Below, piece after piece: positions 8,742 to 17,171 of a stretch of DNA of 64,000 bases. Position numbers and translations under genes: made by a program. The notes under the pieces are model-generated. The model searched no databases, was not told where the DNA came from, and saw only the letters and a list, made by a program, of their open reading frames with translations. Position 1 is the stretch's first letter. Every line of letters begins with the position of its first letter. This DNA is from Pseudomonadota bacterium (GTDB lineage: Bacteria; Pseudomonadota; Gammaproteobacteria; Steroidobacterales; GCA-2729495), in contig CAUJHF010000020.1 in the NCBI GenBank assembly GCA_963204745.1, positions 62,001 to 126,000 of the forward strand. Reading direction: 5' to 3'.

Positions 8742-10142
8742 GTGACTCCGCCCACCGTCACTCCAGTCCATCTGCCGGCAGAATTCGACTTTCTCGATCT
8801 GCACCGCCTGGCGCCGGAGCGCTATCCTTTCCTGCTTGAAAGCCTTGGTGGTGTAATCGCACGGGAACGTTTCGACATCCTGTTTGCCTTTCCCGGTGAG
8901 ATGATTCGCCTGGACGAGGACTGGAAACTCTCCGGAGACCGTGCCGGGCGGTCGACCGGGTTTCTCGCGGCTCTCGATGCCTGGTGGGCGAGTGAATCGG
9001 CCGAATACCGTTCCGGGACCGGTGCAGACAACCGTGCTGCCGCGATACCCGGTCTGCCGTTTCAGGGCGGCTGGTTCATCTTTCTGGCCTATGAGCTGGT
9101 TCGTGAAACCGAGCCGACTGTCAGGTCTGCAGCGCTGTCCGGATTCCCTGTTGCGCTTGCAGTTCGGATACCGGTGGCGCTCATCCGTGACCGGCACAGC
9201 GGCCAGGCATGGCTGCTGGCCGAGCCGGGAAATGAACCGGCTACCGCACAGATGACAGCCGATATCGATGCCGCGATCCAGACCCGGAACCGGCCGCCCC
9301 GGTGCCCAGGAACTCTTGCTGACGGCATTCATGAACCGGACCCACATGAATTCCTCAACGCTGTCGAAAGAACGCGCCAGCTGATTGCAGCCGGTGAGGT
9401 ATTCCAGGTCAACCTGGCCCGCCGGTGGACGGGTGAGTTGCAAGCGGAAGTTGAAGCCTGGCAAATCTATCACCGGCTGCGTGAAGTAAATCCGGCACCA
9501 TTTGCCGGATTCGCAACGTTCGGCGATTGCGCGATCATCAGTTCATCGCCTGAGCGGCTGGTACGCGTTCGGGACGGATACGTAGAGACGCGGCCGATAG
9601 CCGGCACGCGGCCGCGTGCGAGCATGGCTGACCCCGAGGAGGAGCGATGCAGGGCATTGCTCGGTAACGCAAAGGAGCGTGCCGAGCACGTGATGCTGAT
9701 TGATCTGGAACGTAACGACCTCGGCAGGATCTGTGTGCCGGGTACCATAACGGTAAATGAGCTGATGACTGTTGAGTCCTATGCTCACGTACATCATATC
9801 GTTTCAAATATTCGCGGCGAGCTGCGCACAGGTGTTACACCGGGCATGCTGATTCGTGCGGTTTTTCCCGGCGGTACGATCACCGGTTGTCCCAAAGTGC
9901 GCTGCATGGAAATCATCCGGGATCTGGAATCGCAACCGCGCGGGCCATATACGGGTTCGATGGGTTATCTCAATCGCGATGGCAGCTGTGATTTCAATAT
10001 TCTGATCCGTACCATCCAGGTGTGTGGCAAGGGGGTGGCGCTTTCGGCAGGGAGCGGCATCGTTGCCGATTCCGTTGCAGAGCGGGAACTCGATGAGACC
10101 CGGGCGAAGGCCAGGGGCATGCTGCTGGCACTGGAGAGCTGA
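8742..10142 (+). CDS. pabB: aminodeoxychorismate synthase component I
   Basis: 466 aa chorismate-binding enzyme that forms 4-amino-4-deoxychorismate for folate synthesis, using ammonia from a PabA glutaminase not in this window. Conserved blocks include FQGGWFIFLAYEL, EVFQVNLARRW, SSSPERLVRV, ERNDLGRICVPG and FPGGTITGCPKVRCMEII. The active-site loop reads RPIAGTRPR, with Ala where E. coli PabB has Lys (PIKGT). The assignment as PabB rather than TrpE therefore leans on the adjacent pabC. The start is GTG at 8742. Confidence 0.87.
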   Translation: MTPPTVTPVHLPAEFDFLDLHRLAPERYPFLLESLGGVIARERFDILFAFPGEMIRLDEDWKLSGDRAGRSTGFLAALDAWWASESAEYRSGTGADNRAAAIPGLPFQGGWFIFLAYELVRETEPTVRSAALSGFPVALAVRIPVALIRDRHSGQAWLLAEPGNEPATAQMTADIDAAIQTRNRPPRCPGTLADGIHEPDPHEFLNAVERTRQLIAAGEVFQVNLARRWTGELQAEVEAWQIYHRLREVNPAPFAGFATFGDCAIISSSPERLVRVRDGYVETRPIAGTRPRASMADPEEERCRALLGNAKERAEHVMLIDLERNDLGRICVPGTITVNELMTVESYAHVHHIVSNIRGELRTGVTPGMLIRAVFPGGTITGCPKVRCMEIIRDLESQPRGPYTGSMGYLNRDGSCDFNILIRTIQVCGKGVALSAGSGIVADSVAERELDETRAKARGMLLALES

Positions 10143-10148
10143 CGGGCA

Positions 10149-10976
10149 ATGGAGCGGTACTGGATCAACGGTGTGCCCGGCAGGCTTGTCGATATCGACG
10201 ATCGCGGTCTGACCTATGGTGACGGTCTGTTTGAGACCATTGCGATCCGCTGTTCTGTTGCCCGGTTTCTCGATCTGCATCTGGACCGGCTGTATGCTGG
10301 TGCTGCACGGCTCAAGCTCCCTGCACCGGAGCGCGACTCACTCCGTGCGCAGTTGTCAGCCGCAGCGGCTGGCATCGATGAAGGCGTGATGAAGCTGATC
10401 CTGACGCGTGGTCCAGGGCCGCGTGGCTATGTGCCACTACAGCATCAGCAGCCGACTGTCGCCTGGGGCCTGGAGCGGTGTAGAGCGCAGCGCTGGACAC
10501 CGATCAGGGTGCGCTGGTGTGAGACTATCGCCGGGCGGAATCCTGTCACGGCGGGTCTGAAAACGCTGTGCCGACTGGAGCAAGTGCTGGCTCGCGCCGA
10601 GTGGCAGGATGAATTGATCGCCGAGGGTTTTATGTGCGACGAGCAGGGCCAACTGGTAGGTGGTACCGCCTGCAATATTTTCATCGTCTCGGGCGGGAGA
10701 CTGCTCACGCCCTCGGTCACACATGCGGGCATCAGCGGTGTGATGCGTCGGGTCATCCTGCAGCAGGCGCAGGGAGCAGGCATCGAGTCTTACGAGGGGC
10801 CAGTGACAAAAATGGCGTTGCTGGATGCGGATGAGGTGTTCGTCAGCAATGCACTGATCGGGATACGGCCCGTCGGGCAGCTCGGCGAACGTCAGTGGAA
10901 CCCGGGTCCGGTGACCTGCAAGCTGGCGGCAAAGCTGGTCGATTTGGGTGTGGGCGAGTGCGCCGGCCGCTGCTGA
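10149..10976 (+). CDS. pabC: aminodeoxychorismate lyase (class IV aminotransferase fold)
   Basis: 275 aa PLP enzyme that splits aminodeoxychorismate into p-aminobenzoate and pyruvate. The N-terminal WINGVPGRLVDIDDRGLTYG and GDGLFETIAIR are class IV signatures. The PLP lysine is in the GLKTLCRLEQVLARAEW block, and GGTACNIFIV plus GISGVMRRVIL complete the pattern. It starts 6 bases after pabB and overlaps the start of mltG by 19 bases, the usual pabC-mltG-tmk-holB order. Confidence 0.93.
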   Translation: MERYWINGVPGRLVDIDDRGLTYGDGLFETIAIRCSVARFLDLHLDRLYAGAARLKLPAPERDSLRAQLSAAAAGIDEGVMKLILTRGPGPRGYVPLQHQQPTVAWGLERCRAQRWTPIRVRWCETIAGRNPVTAGLKTLCRLEQVLARAEWQDELIAEGFMCDEQGQLVGGTACNIFIVSGGRLLTPSVTHAGISGVMRRVILQQAQGAGIESYEGPVTKMALLDADEVFVSNALIGIRPVGQLGERQWNPGPVTCKLAAKLVDLGVGECAGRC

Positions 10977-11971
10977 TCCTGACCGGTGTGATCGTGCTGG
11001 CCGTTGTGGCCGGCACGGTCTGGGCGCGCACTTACCTTTCTGCGCCGCTGCCGATTGCGGCTACCGGCTATCGTCTGGAAGTGCCAGCAGGAGCCTCGTT
11101 GGCCACCGTTGCCCGTCAGCTTTCTGCGGATGGGATTATCTCTGCGCCCGCCATTCTCACCCTCTATGGTCGTCTCAGCGGACAGGCGGGCCGGATCAAG
11201 GCCGGCGAATATGCGTTCAGTTCGGGACTGACTGCGCGTGGCCTGCTGGCCGAACTCGTGGCGGGCCGCGTGCAGCTGCACGGCTTTACCCTGGTTGAGG
11301 GCTGGACGGTTGCCGAGATCATGGCCGCCCTGAAAAAAACAGCGGTGCTGAAGCAGACGCTGACTGCCAGCGATGCTGGCGAGCTGGCCACACAGCTGAA
11401 ACTGGAATTTGCGAGCGCCGAAGGTGCATTCCTGCCGGAGACCTATCTGTTTCCGCGCGGTACGACGGATGCTGAACTCCTCGCCATGTCGCACAAGGCC
11501 ATGCAGGAGCAGCTCAGGCAGGCATGGAAGGGCAGGGAACCTGATCTCCCGCTGCACAGTGCCTATGAGTTACTGGTGCTGGCTTCCATCGTCGAGCGTG
11601 AAACAGCGCTGGCGGCGGAGCGGCCACAGATCGCTGGCGTATTCGTGCGGCGGCTGCGGAAAGGAATGCTGCTGCAGACTGACCCGAGCGTGATCTATGG
11701 CGTCGGCCCGCAATTCGATGGCAATCTGACCCGGCGCCACCTCGAAACCGACACGCCCTGGAACACCTATACGAGAACAGGTTTGCCGCCGACGCCGATC
11801 GCAGCACCGGGTGCCGCCGCCTTGTCTGCCGCAGCTCATCCCGCGCCTGGTACGGCCCTGTTCTTTGTTGCAAGCGGTGCCGGTGACGGCAGTCATCGCT
11901 TTAGCGATACGCTGGCGGAGCACCAGAAAGCTGTTCAGCTGTACCTTGCTGCTTTGAAGGCACGACACTAA
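10958..11971 (+). CDS. mltG: endolytic murein transglycosylase MltG (YceG)
   Basis: 337 aa from the GTG at 10958. It cleaves nascent glycan strands in the periplasm and sets their length. One N-terminal membrane anchor (LLILTGVIVLAVVAGTVWA) is followed by a LysM-like region (VPAGASLATVARQLSADGII) and the YceG domain. The catalytic Glu213 lies in VLASIVERETAL, followed by RLRKGMLLQTDPSVIYG and TPWNTYTRTGLPPTPIAAPG. The frame is open to a GTG at 10895; I prefer 10958 for the usual length and topology. Confidence 0.92.
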   Translation: MRRPLLILTGVIVLAVVAGTVWARTYLSAPLPIAATGYRLEVPAGASLATVARQLSADGIISAPAILTLYGRLSGQAGRIKAGEYAFSSGLTARGLLAELVAGRVQLHGFTLVEGWTVAEIMAALKKTAVLKQTLTASDAGELATQLKLEFASAEGAFLPETYLFPRGTTDAELLAMSHKAMQEQLRQAWKGREPDLPLHSAYELLVLASIVERETALAAERPQIAGVFVRRLRKGMLLQTDPSVIYGVGPQFDGNLTRRHLETDTPWNTYTRTGLPPTPIAAPGAAALSAAAHPAPGTALFFVASGAGDGSHRFSDTLAEHQKAVQLYLAALKARH

Positions 11972-11973
11972 CG

Positions 11974-12618
11974 ATGAACAGGCCAGCTTCAGCACGGGAA
12001 CCCGGGCGTCTGATTACAGTGGAGGGCATCGAGGGTGTCGGCAAATCCACGAACCTCGCTTTTGTTGCTGAAGAATTGCGGCGGGCCGGACACGAAGTCT
12101 TGTCGACCCGTGAGCCGGGAGGGACACCGCTGGGCGAGAAAATCCGTGAACTGCTGCTCCGGCCTGACGGTGAAATCGTGCCGATGGCCGAGCTGCTCCT
12201 GATGTATGCAGCCCGTGCTGCACACATCGAGACAGTTATCCGCCCGGCGCTGCAGGCAGGGCGCTGGGTGGTCTGTGACCGCTTTACCGATGCCAGTCAT
12301 GCCTATCAGGGCGGGGGCCGGGGCATCGCGCGCGATACCATAGAGACCCTCGATCAGCTGGTGACGGGCGGACTACGTGCGGACCTGACCCTGCTGCTCG
12401 ATGTGTCACTGGAGGTCTCGGTGTCCCGACAGTCCGGCCGTGCTGAGCGCGACCGCTTCGAGCGTGAGGCGAGTCCGTTTTTCAGCCGCGTGAGGGCGCG
12501 CTATCTGGAGCTGGCGAGGCAGTACCCGGAACGGATTCGCCTGATCGATGCCGCGCGAGCGCTGCCTGAGGTCAAGGCGGATATCAGTCGGGCCTTGCAG
12601 GATATTTTATTCAAATGA
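11974..12618 (+). CDS. tmk: thymidylate kinase
   Basis: 214 aa cytoplasmic kinase converting dTMP to dTDP. The P-loop EGIEGVGKST is at residues 17-26. The substrate motifs are STREPGGTPLGE and VVCDRFTDASHAYQGGGRG, and the lid region is SGRAERDRFEREAS. It starts 2 bases after mltG and precedes holB, a widely conserved order. Confidence 0.96.
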   Translation: MNRPASAREPGRLITVEGIEGVGKSTNLAFVAEELRRAGHEVLSTREPGGTPLGEKIRELLLRPDGEIVPMAELLLMYAARAAHIETVIRPALQAGRWVVCDRFTDASHAYQGGGRGIARDTIETLDQLVTGGLRADLTLLLDVSLEVSVSRQSGRAERDRFEREASPFFSRVRARYLELARQYPERIRLIDAARALPEVKADISRALQDILFK

Positions 12619-12626
12619 ATTCTGCG

Positions 12627-12644
12627 AATAGCGTATAAGCTATT
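12627..12644 (+). repeat. perfect hairpin just upstream of holB
   Basis: AATAGC and GCTATT form a 6-bp perfect inverted repeat around a 6-nt loop (GTATAA) in the 31-bp gap between tmk and holB. It ends 5 nt before the holB ATG, where no Shine-Dalgarno sequence is visible, so it could affect holB translation. It has no T-tract. Confidence 0.4.
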
Positions 12645-12649
12645 GTAAT

Positions 12650-13624
12650 ATGACTCTTATTAATGACTTATTCTGGCTGGAGTCTCCGGCTCGGCAGCTC
12701 AAGTCACGCCTGCAGCGGGATCAGCCTCCGCAGGCGCAGTTGATCTATGGACCACCTGGCACGGGGCGGCGCCATTTCGCCCTGTGGTCTGCAGCGCAGA
12801 TCCTGGGTACGGACTGGGAGCCGGCGGCCGACAGCGAAGCGGAAGCCTTGCCGGCACTGCCGCATCCGGATTTCTTTTCCATCAGCATGGAAGAGGACAA
12901 AAAATCCATTGGAATCGCCCAGCTGCGGGAGCTGATCGCCAATCTTGAGCTGACCAGTCACCGGGGCGGGCGCAAGGTTGCGATCATCTGTCCTGCCGAT
13001 CGCATGCTGCACAATGCTGCAAACTGCCTGTTGAAGACCCTTGAGGAGCCACCTGGCGCGACCACGATCCTGCTGGTCTGTGATTCGCCGGCGCGCGTGC
13101 CTGCCACCATCGTCAGCCGGTGCGAGCGCGTGCGGCTGGCACCGCCGGACTGGTCGGCCGGGCTCGCCTGGCTGCGGCGTGCCCATCCGGCAGGCGGCGG
13201 TGTGGAGGCAGCACTGGGCTTTGCGGGCCGCGCACCACTGGGCGCCAGGACGCTGCTGCGTGAAGGCTTCGGCGAACAGGCCGGGAAACTGGCCGCGGAT
13301 CTGGAAAAGATCGTACAACGTGAGGTTTCACCCGGCGCGGTAGCGCGCCGCTGGGCCAGACTCGACCGAGGTCTCTGTCTCCGCTGGCTCTACTGGCAAG
13401 TGGCAACGCTGATGCGTGAAGCAATGAATATTGCCGAACCGGTGACTGCTGTAGCGAAAGCACACTTGAATATTTCGGACTCGCGCCTGAACATGAGCGC
13501 CTGCTGCGACTACCTGGATCAGCTCAATCAGGCAAATCGACTGCAGGATCGTTCGCTGAATCCGGAACTTCAGTGGGCAGAGCTGTTGATGTGGTGGTAC
13601 GGTTCGGCGGGATATGCAAGGTAA
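12650..13624 (+). CDS. holB: DNA polymerase III subunit delta-prime
   Basis: 324 aa clamp-loader subunit. The P-loop position reads GPPGTGRRH (residues 34-42); lacking the GKT signature agrees with the non-ATPase role of delta-prime. The SRC motif is present at 156-158 (TIVSRCERVRL), and NCLLKTLEEPP is conserved. The four zinc-binding cysteines of E. coli delta-prime (residues 50-65) are missing; that stretch is acidic instead. No clear ribosome binding site precedes the ATG. Neighbours tmk and pilZ support the call. Confidence 0.9.
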   Translation: MTLINDLFWLESPARQLKSRLQRDQPPQAQLIYGPPGTGRRHFALWSAAQILGTDWEPAADSEAEALPALPHPDFFSISMEEDKKSIGIAQLRELIANLELTSHRGGRKVAIICPADRMLHNAANCLLKTLEEPPGATTILLVCDSPARVPATIVSRCERVRLAPPDWSAGLAWLRRAHPAGGGVEAALGFAGRAPLGARTLLREGFGEQAGKLAADLEKIVQREVSPGAVARRWARLDRGLCLRWLYWQVATLMREAMNIAEPVTAVAKAHLNISDSRLNMSACCDYLDQLNQANRLQDRSLNPELQWAELLMWWYGSAGYAR

Positions 13625-13628
13625 CGTC

Positions 13629-13967
13629 ATGGCAAGACCTGGGCTGCTGACGCTCACAATCAGGGACAAAAGTGCACTGTATCTCGCGTACATGCCGTTT
13701 GTGCGTAATGGCGGCCTGTTTATCCCGACCAGTACCAGCTACCGGATCGGTGATGAAGTCTTCATGCTGCTTAACGTGATGGGTGAGGACGAGAAGATTC
13801 CGGTCGCCGGCAAGGTGATCTGGGTGACGCCCAAGGGTGCGCAGGGTAAACGTACCGCCGGCATCGGTGTGCAGTTCAGCGACCAGGACGGCGGCTCAAC
13901 GCAGAAAAAGATAGAGAATTATCTGGCCGGCGCCCTGGGTGGCGACAAACCAACTCATACCATGTAG
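13629..13967 (+). CDS. pilZ: PilZ-domain type IV pilus assembly protein
   Basis: 112 aa, close to the length of Pseudomonas PilZ. Strong matches include LYLAYMPFVRNGGLFIPT, SYRIGDEVFMLLNVM, KIPVAGKVIWVTPKGAQGKR and the C-terminus KIENYLAGALGGDKPTHTM. Canonical PilZ of this group is needed for type IV pilus assembly but does not bind cyclic di-GMP. I chose the ATG at 13629 because AAGGT lies 6 nt upstream; an ATG at 13614 would overlap holB by 11 bases. Confidence 0.94.
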   Translation: MARPGLLTLTIRDKSALYLAYMPFVRNGGLFIPTSTSYRIGDEVFMLLNVMGEDEKIPVAGKVIWVTPKGAQGKRTAGIGVQFSDQDGGSTQKKIENYLAGALGGDKPTHTM

Positions 13968-13971
13968 CCCA

Positions 13972-13991
13972 CGGGAGCCTGGCGGCTCCCG
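13972..13991. terminator. hairpin between convergent pilZ and the CNB/rhodanese gene
   Basis: CGGGAGCC and GGCTCCCG form a perfect 8-bp stem around a 4-nt loop in the 38-bp gap between two converging genes. The stem would form on transcripts from either strand. No T-tract follows, so intrinsic termination is only likely, not certain. Confidence 0.5.
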
Positions 13992-14005
13992 GACCGACCC
14001 GGACA

Positions 14006-15049
14006 TCAGTCGGCCAGATTCAGTCCGTTGCGCAGCACCCGCGCATCGAACCCCCGTTCGTTCAGTACGAAGGCTCCGGCCGAACTGCGACGTCCGGTAT
14101 CGCAGCAGACGATATAGGGTATTTTCGGATCCAGTGTGCCGAGCTTCAGCCGGATAAAGTAGAGCGGAATATTGATTGCTCCGGGTTCGTGGCGTGTTTC
14201 GAACTCGCTCGGCAGGCGCACATCAAGCCACTTGCCGCCATTGGCCACGATCTTCTGCGCTTCCTCACGGTCCACCCAGACCGTCATTGGTTCGTTGAGC
14301 AGGGTGTTGAAGTCCTGCTCGCCGAGGCGCATGACCGAACCGTCGGTCTGCATGGTGATGGTCGCATTGCGCCGGTTCTGCGAAATCAGCGCTTCTTCAC
14401 CAAAAGTATCGCCGACGCCAAGTTCGGCAAGTTTGATGCCTTCCTTGTTCAGTGGCGTTTCGCGCATCACCGTGCACTGACCACGGGTGATGACATAGAA
14501 ATAGTCACCTTCGTCACCCTGCTTGATGATGACGTCGCCGGCACTGTAATTCACCTTCTGCATGCGCATGAATATGGCCTGTATGTTTGCCGGCGGAATG
14601 CGGTGAAAGGCGCGTGTCTGCAGCAGCGTCGTCATCCAGTCATCGGATTCGCCATGCTCGTCGTCGTGCAGTTCGCTGACCTCATAGCTGCCGGTCTGGT
14701 CCCAGGTCAGCATGACATCCAGCAGTTCCGTGTCGACGGACAGATACTGGACATGGTCAACTGCCTTGACGGTATAGCGCCGGGGCAGTAACGGCGTTAT
14801 CGGGTTGCTTGAGTCGGCGCTGTCGGCACGCATCAGTCTGACGCTATTGCTGCGATCGGTGAGTTCAAGCGTGCCGGATACCAGGTAATAGGTGCGTTTG
14901 TCGGTATCCCCCTCGCGCAGCAGTGTCTTGCCGCTTTCCAGGGTCCGGATCTCCATTTTCTTGGCGAGCGCCGCCACGTTCTCCCGCTTGAGGCTGTCGA
15001 GCGGGGAGAAGCGCCGCAGAATGGCTTCGGTGAGTATCAGTTCAGACAT
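14006..15049 (-). CDS. tandem cyclic-nucleotide-binding and rhodanese domain protein
   Basis: 347 aa soluble protein. There are two cNMP-binding-like domains: a first, degenerate one (residues ~10-110, LESGKTLLREGDTDKRTYYL) and a second, better kept one (~130-245, VIIKQGDEGDYFYVITRGQC, GDTFGEEALISQNRR). A rhodanese domain at ~255-345 carries the active-site loop CCDTGRRSSAG. No DNA-binding helix-turn-helix is seen, so it is not a Crp-type regulator. Rhodanese activity controlled by nucleotide binding is an inference. The ATG at 15049 follows a TACAAT box by 8 nt with no ribosome binding site. Confidence 0.8.
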   Translation of the reverse strand: MSELILTEAILRRFSPLDSLKRENVAALAKKMEIRTLESGKTLLREGDTDKRTYYLVSGTLELTDRSNSVRLMRADSADSSNPITPLLPRRYTVKAVDHVQYLSVDTELLDVMLTWDQTGSYEVSELHDDEHGESDDWMTTLLQTRAFHRIPPANIQAIFMRMQKVNYSAGDVIIKQGDEGDYFYVITRGQCTVMRETPLNKEGIKLAELGVGDTFGEEALISQNRRNATITMQTDGSVMRLGEQDFNTLLNEPMTVWVDREEAQKIVANGGKWLDVRLPSEFETRHEPGAINIPLYFIRLKLGTLDPKIPYIVCCDTGRRSSAGAFVLNERGFDARVLRNGLNLAD

Positions 15050-15064
15050 CTGGGGCCATTGTAA

Positions 15065-15080
15065 CCGCAAGCTTTTGCGG
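15065..15080 (-). terminator. hairpin after the FadJ-like gene
   Basis: CCGCAA and TTGCGG pair perfectly around a 4-nt loop in the 63-bp gap after the stop codon of the FadJ-like gene and before the CNB/rhodanese start. There is no T-tract on this strand. It may separate the two transcripts. Confidence 0.35.
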
Positions 15081-15112
15081 GGCGGAAGAATGCCTGTGTG
15101 GAATCTGTGACG

Positions 15113-17167
15113 TCAGTTGGCCAAAAGCTTCCAGCCGGGCGATGGCCGAAAACGTGACCCATGTTGTATTGCCAGCGCCTCAAGACGGTCAACCACAGCG
15201 TCTATTCCAGTCGCCCGTGCGTAGTGCAGCGGGCCGCCGCGGAAGGGTGCAAAGCCGGTACCGAAAATCACACCGGCATCAACCAGATCTGCATCAGCGA
15301 CAATCGCTTCCTGCAGGCAGCTCACCGCTTCGTTCAGCAGAGCCAGGATCAGCCGCTCCTGGACCGCGGAATCAGAGCTGCCGGGCGCCAGTGCTGGGCG
15401 CACCGGCTTTCTTTCACGGTAGGTATAGAAGCCCTGACCGGTCTTGAGTCCCAGGTGCTTTTGCCGCACCAGTTCTTCAATTTCGGGCGCAACCTCCCTG
15501 CCGATAACCGGTGCCAGGATCCTCGCCACATGGGCGCTCACATCGAGTCCGACAGAATCAGCAAGCTCGATGGGGCCCATCGGCATGCCGAAATCGGTCG
15601 CCGCGAGGTCGATCTCGGCGGCCGGAACGCCTTCCCGAAGCAGTTCCAGTGCTTCTGCTATGTAGGGTGCGAGTATCCGATTGACCAGAAAGCCCGGGTG
15701 ACTCCGGCAGGGCAGAGGCAGTTTGGCGATCCGGCGCGCGAAGGCAATGCCGGCATCCACCGACGCCGCGCTGCTGGCGGGTGCCGCCACGACCTCGACC
15801 AGCGGCAGCTTTGCCACCGGATTGAAAAAGTGCAGTCCGATCAGTCTGCCGGGCTCCTGCAAACAGGTGCTCAGGTCCTCAAGCCGGATGCTTGAGGTGT
15901 TGGTTGCCAGTATTGCACCGGCTTTCAATTGCGGCTCCACGCGCGCAAAAAGTTCACGCTTTGCAGCCAGGTCTTCGAAGATGGCTTCTATTACCACATC
16001 GGCTGTGGCGATCCCCCGGCCCTCGGGATCTGCCGTGAGGCGCGATGTCGCGGCATCGAGGGCATCCGGTTGTCTGAGTTTGCGCTCAAAGAGCTTGCGG
16101 GCCCGCTCCAGGGCAGGTTCGATATATTTCAGTTCGCGGTCCTGCAGGCTGACCTCGATGCCGCGCAATGCGCACCACGCCGCAATATCCCCCCCCATCA
16201 CACCCGCGCCGACAACATGTACCCGCTTCACTGGCTCTGCATTGCTGACGAGTTTCTTCAGGCGTTCCTGCAGAAAGAACACCCGTACCAGGTTGCGTGA
16301 AGTCGGCGTCATGACCAGTCGGGCAAACGACTCTGCTTCCGCGTTGTAGGCGGCCGGCGTCGCCAGGTTACCGTTTTTCTCCCACAATGCGATCAACGCA
16401 TGGGGGGCGGGGTAGTGTTCAACCGGCGCTTTCTTGCTGACCTTGTCTCGGAGTTTCCGTGCCAGCCGGGGTCGCAGGAGAGCGAGACCGAGAAGCCGGT
16501 CAAGCCATGGTGCCCGCGCTCTCTCAAGGCCTTCGGCCAGCAGGTGCGTGGCGCCGCTGCGCCACTTTTCTTCCGTAGCTACCGCGTCCACCAAACCATA
16601 TTTCCAGGCCTGAACCGGGCGTATGGACCGGCCGGTCAGCATCAGGTCCATCGCCTTGCGCACGCCGATGAGCTGCGTCAGACGCACCGTGCCGCCAAAG
16701 CCCGGATGCACGCCGAGCAGTACCTCAGGCAGACCATAAACCGGTTCACTTCCGGCAATCGCGAGGCGCCGGGTGCAGGCCAGTGCCAGCTCCAGTCCGC
16801 CGCCCAGGGCAAAGCCGTTCAGTACGGCAACGCTGGGAAAGGGCAGGGCTTCCAGGCGGGCCAGAATGTCCTGCCCCTGCCGCACCACTGCATAGGCGCG
16901 TGCCTCGGAATCCAGTGCGGGAAACTCGTTGATATCGGCACCGGCAATGAAGCCCCGGGACTTGCCCGAATAGATGACCAGTCCTTTGAGTGCGGATGCT
17001 TCCAGTGCGTCCAGACACGCTCCCAGTTCCGCCATCGTTTCGGCGGAGAGGGTGTTGGCGCCGGCATCCTGCCGGTCAAAGCACAACCAGCCGATTCCGT
17101 CTGCATCGCTTTCCAGCCGCCAGTGAACGAGCGTCAGCAGGACATTCGCGAGCGATGAATGCAGCAT
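15113..17167 (-). CDS. fatty acid oxidation alpha-subunit type enzyme (enoyl-CoA hydratase / 3-hydroxyacyl-CoA dehydrogenase)
   Basis: 684 aa bifunctional beta-oxidation enzyme of the FadB/FadJ family. The crotonase half (1-~190) has SRGFIAGADINEF (oxyanion hole) and the FALGGGLELALACTRRLAIA and LPEVLLGVHPGFGGTVRL blocks. The NAD-binding half begins at VHVVGAGVMGGDIAAW, with the catalytic histidine in LHFFNPVAKLPLVEVV. It is shorter than E. coli FadB (729) or FadJ (714), and no thiolase gene is adjacent. GAGG overlaps the stop of the upstream gene, giving coupled translation. Confidence 0.88.
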   Translation of the reverse strand: MLHSSLANVLLTLVHWRLESDADGIGWLCFDRQDAGANTLSAETMAELGACLDALEASALKGLVIYSGKSRGFIAGADINEFPALDSEARAYAVVRQGQDILARLEALPFPSVAVLNGFALGGGLELALACTRRLAIAGSEPVYGLPEVLLGVHPGFGGTVRLTQLIGVRKAMDLMLTGRSIRPVQAWKYGLVDAVATEEKWRSGATHLLAEGLERARAPWLDRLLGLALLRPRLARKLRDKVSKKAPVEHYPAPHALIALWEKNGNLATPAAYNAEAESFARLVMTPTSRNLVRVFFLQERLKKLVSNAEPVKRVHVVGAGVMGGDIAAWCALRGIEVSLQDRELKYIEPALERARKLFERKLRQPDALDAATSRLTADPEGRGIATADVVIEAIFEDLAAKRELFARVEPQLKAGAILATNTSSIRLEDLSTCLQEPGRLIGLHFFNPVAKLPLVEVVAAPASSAASVDAGIAFARRIAKLPLPCRSHPGFLVNRILAPYIAEALELLREGVPAAEIDLAATDFGMPMGPIELADSVGLDVSAHVARILAPVIGREVAPEIEELVRQKHLGLKTGQGFYTYRERKPVRPALAPGSSDSAVQERLILALLNEAVSCLQEAIVADADLVDAGVIFGTGFAPFRGGPLHYARATGIDAVVDRLEALAIQHGSRFRPSPGWKLLAN

Positions 17168-17171
17168 GTGG

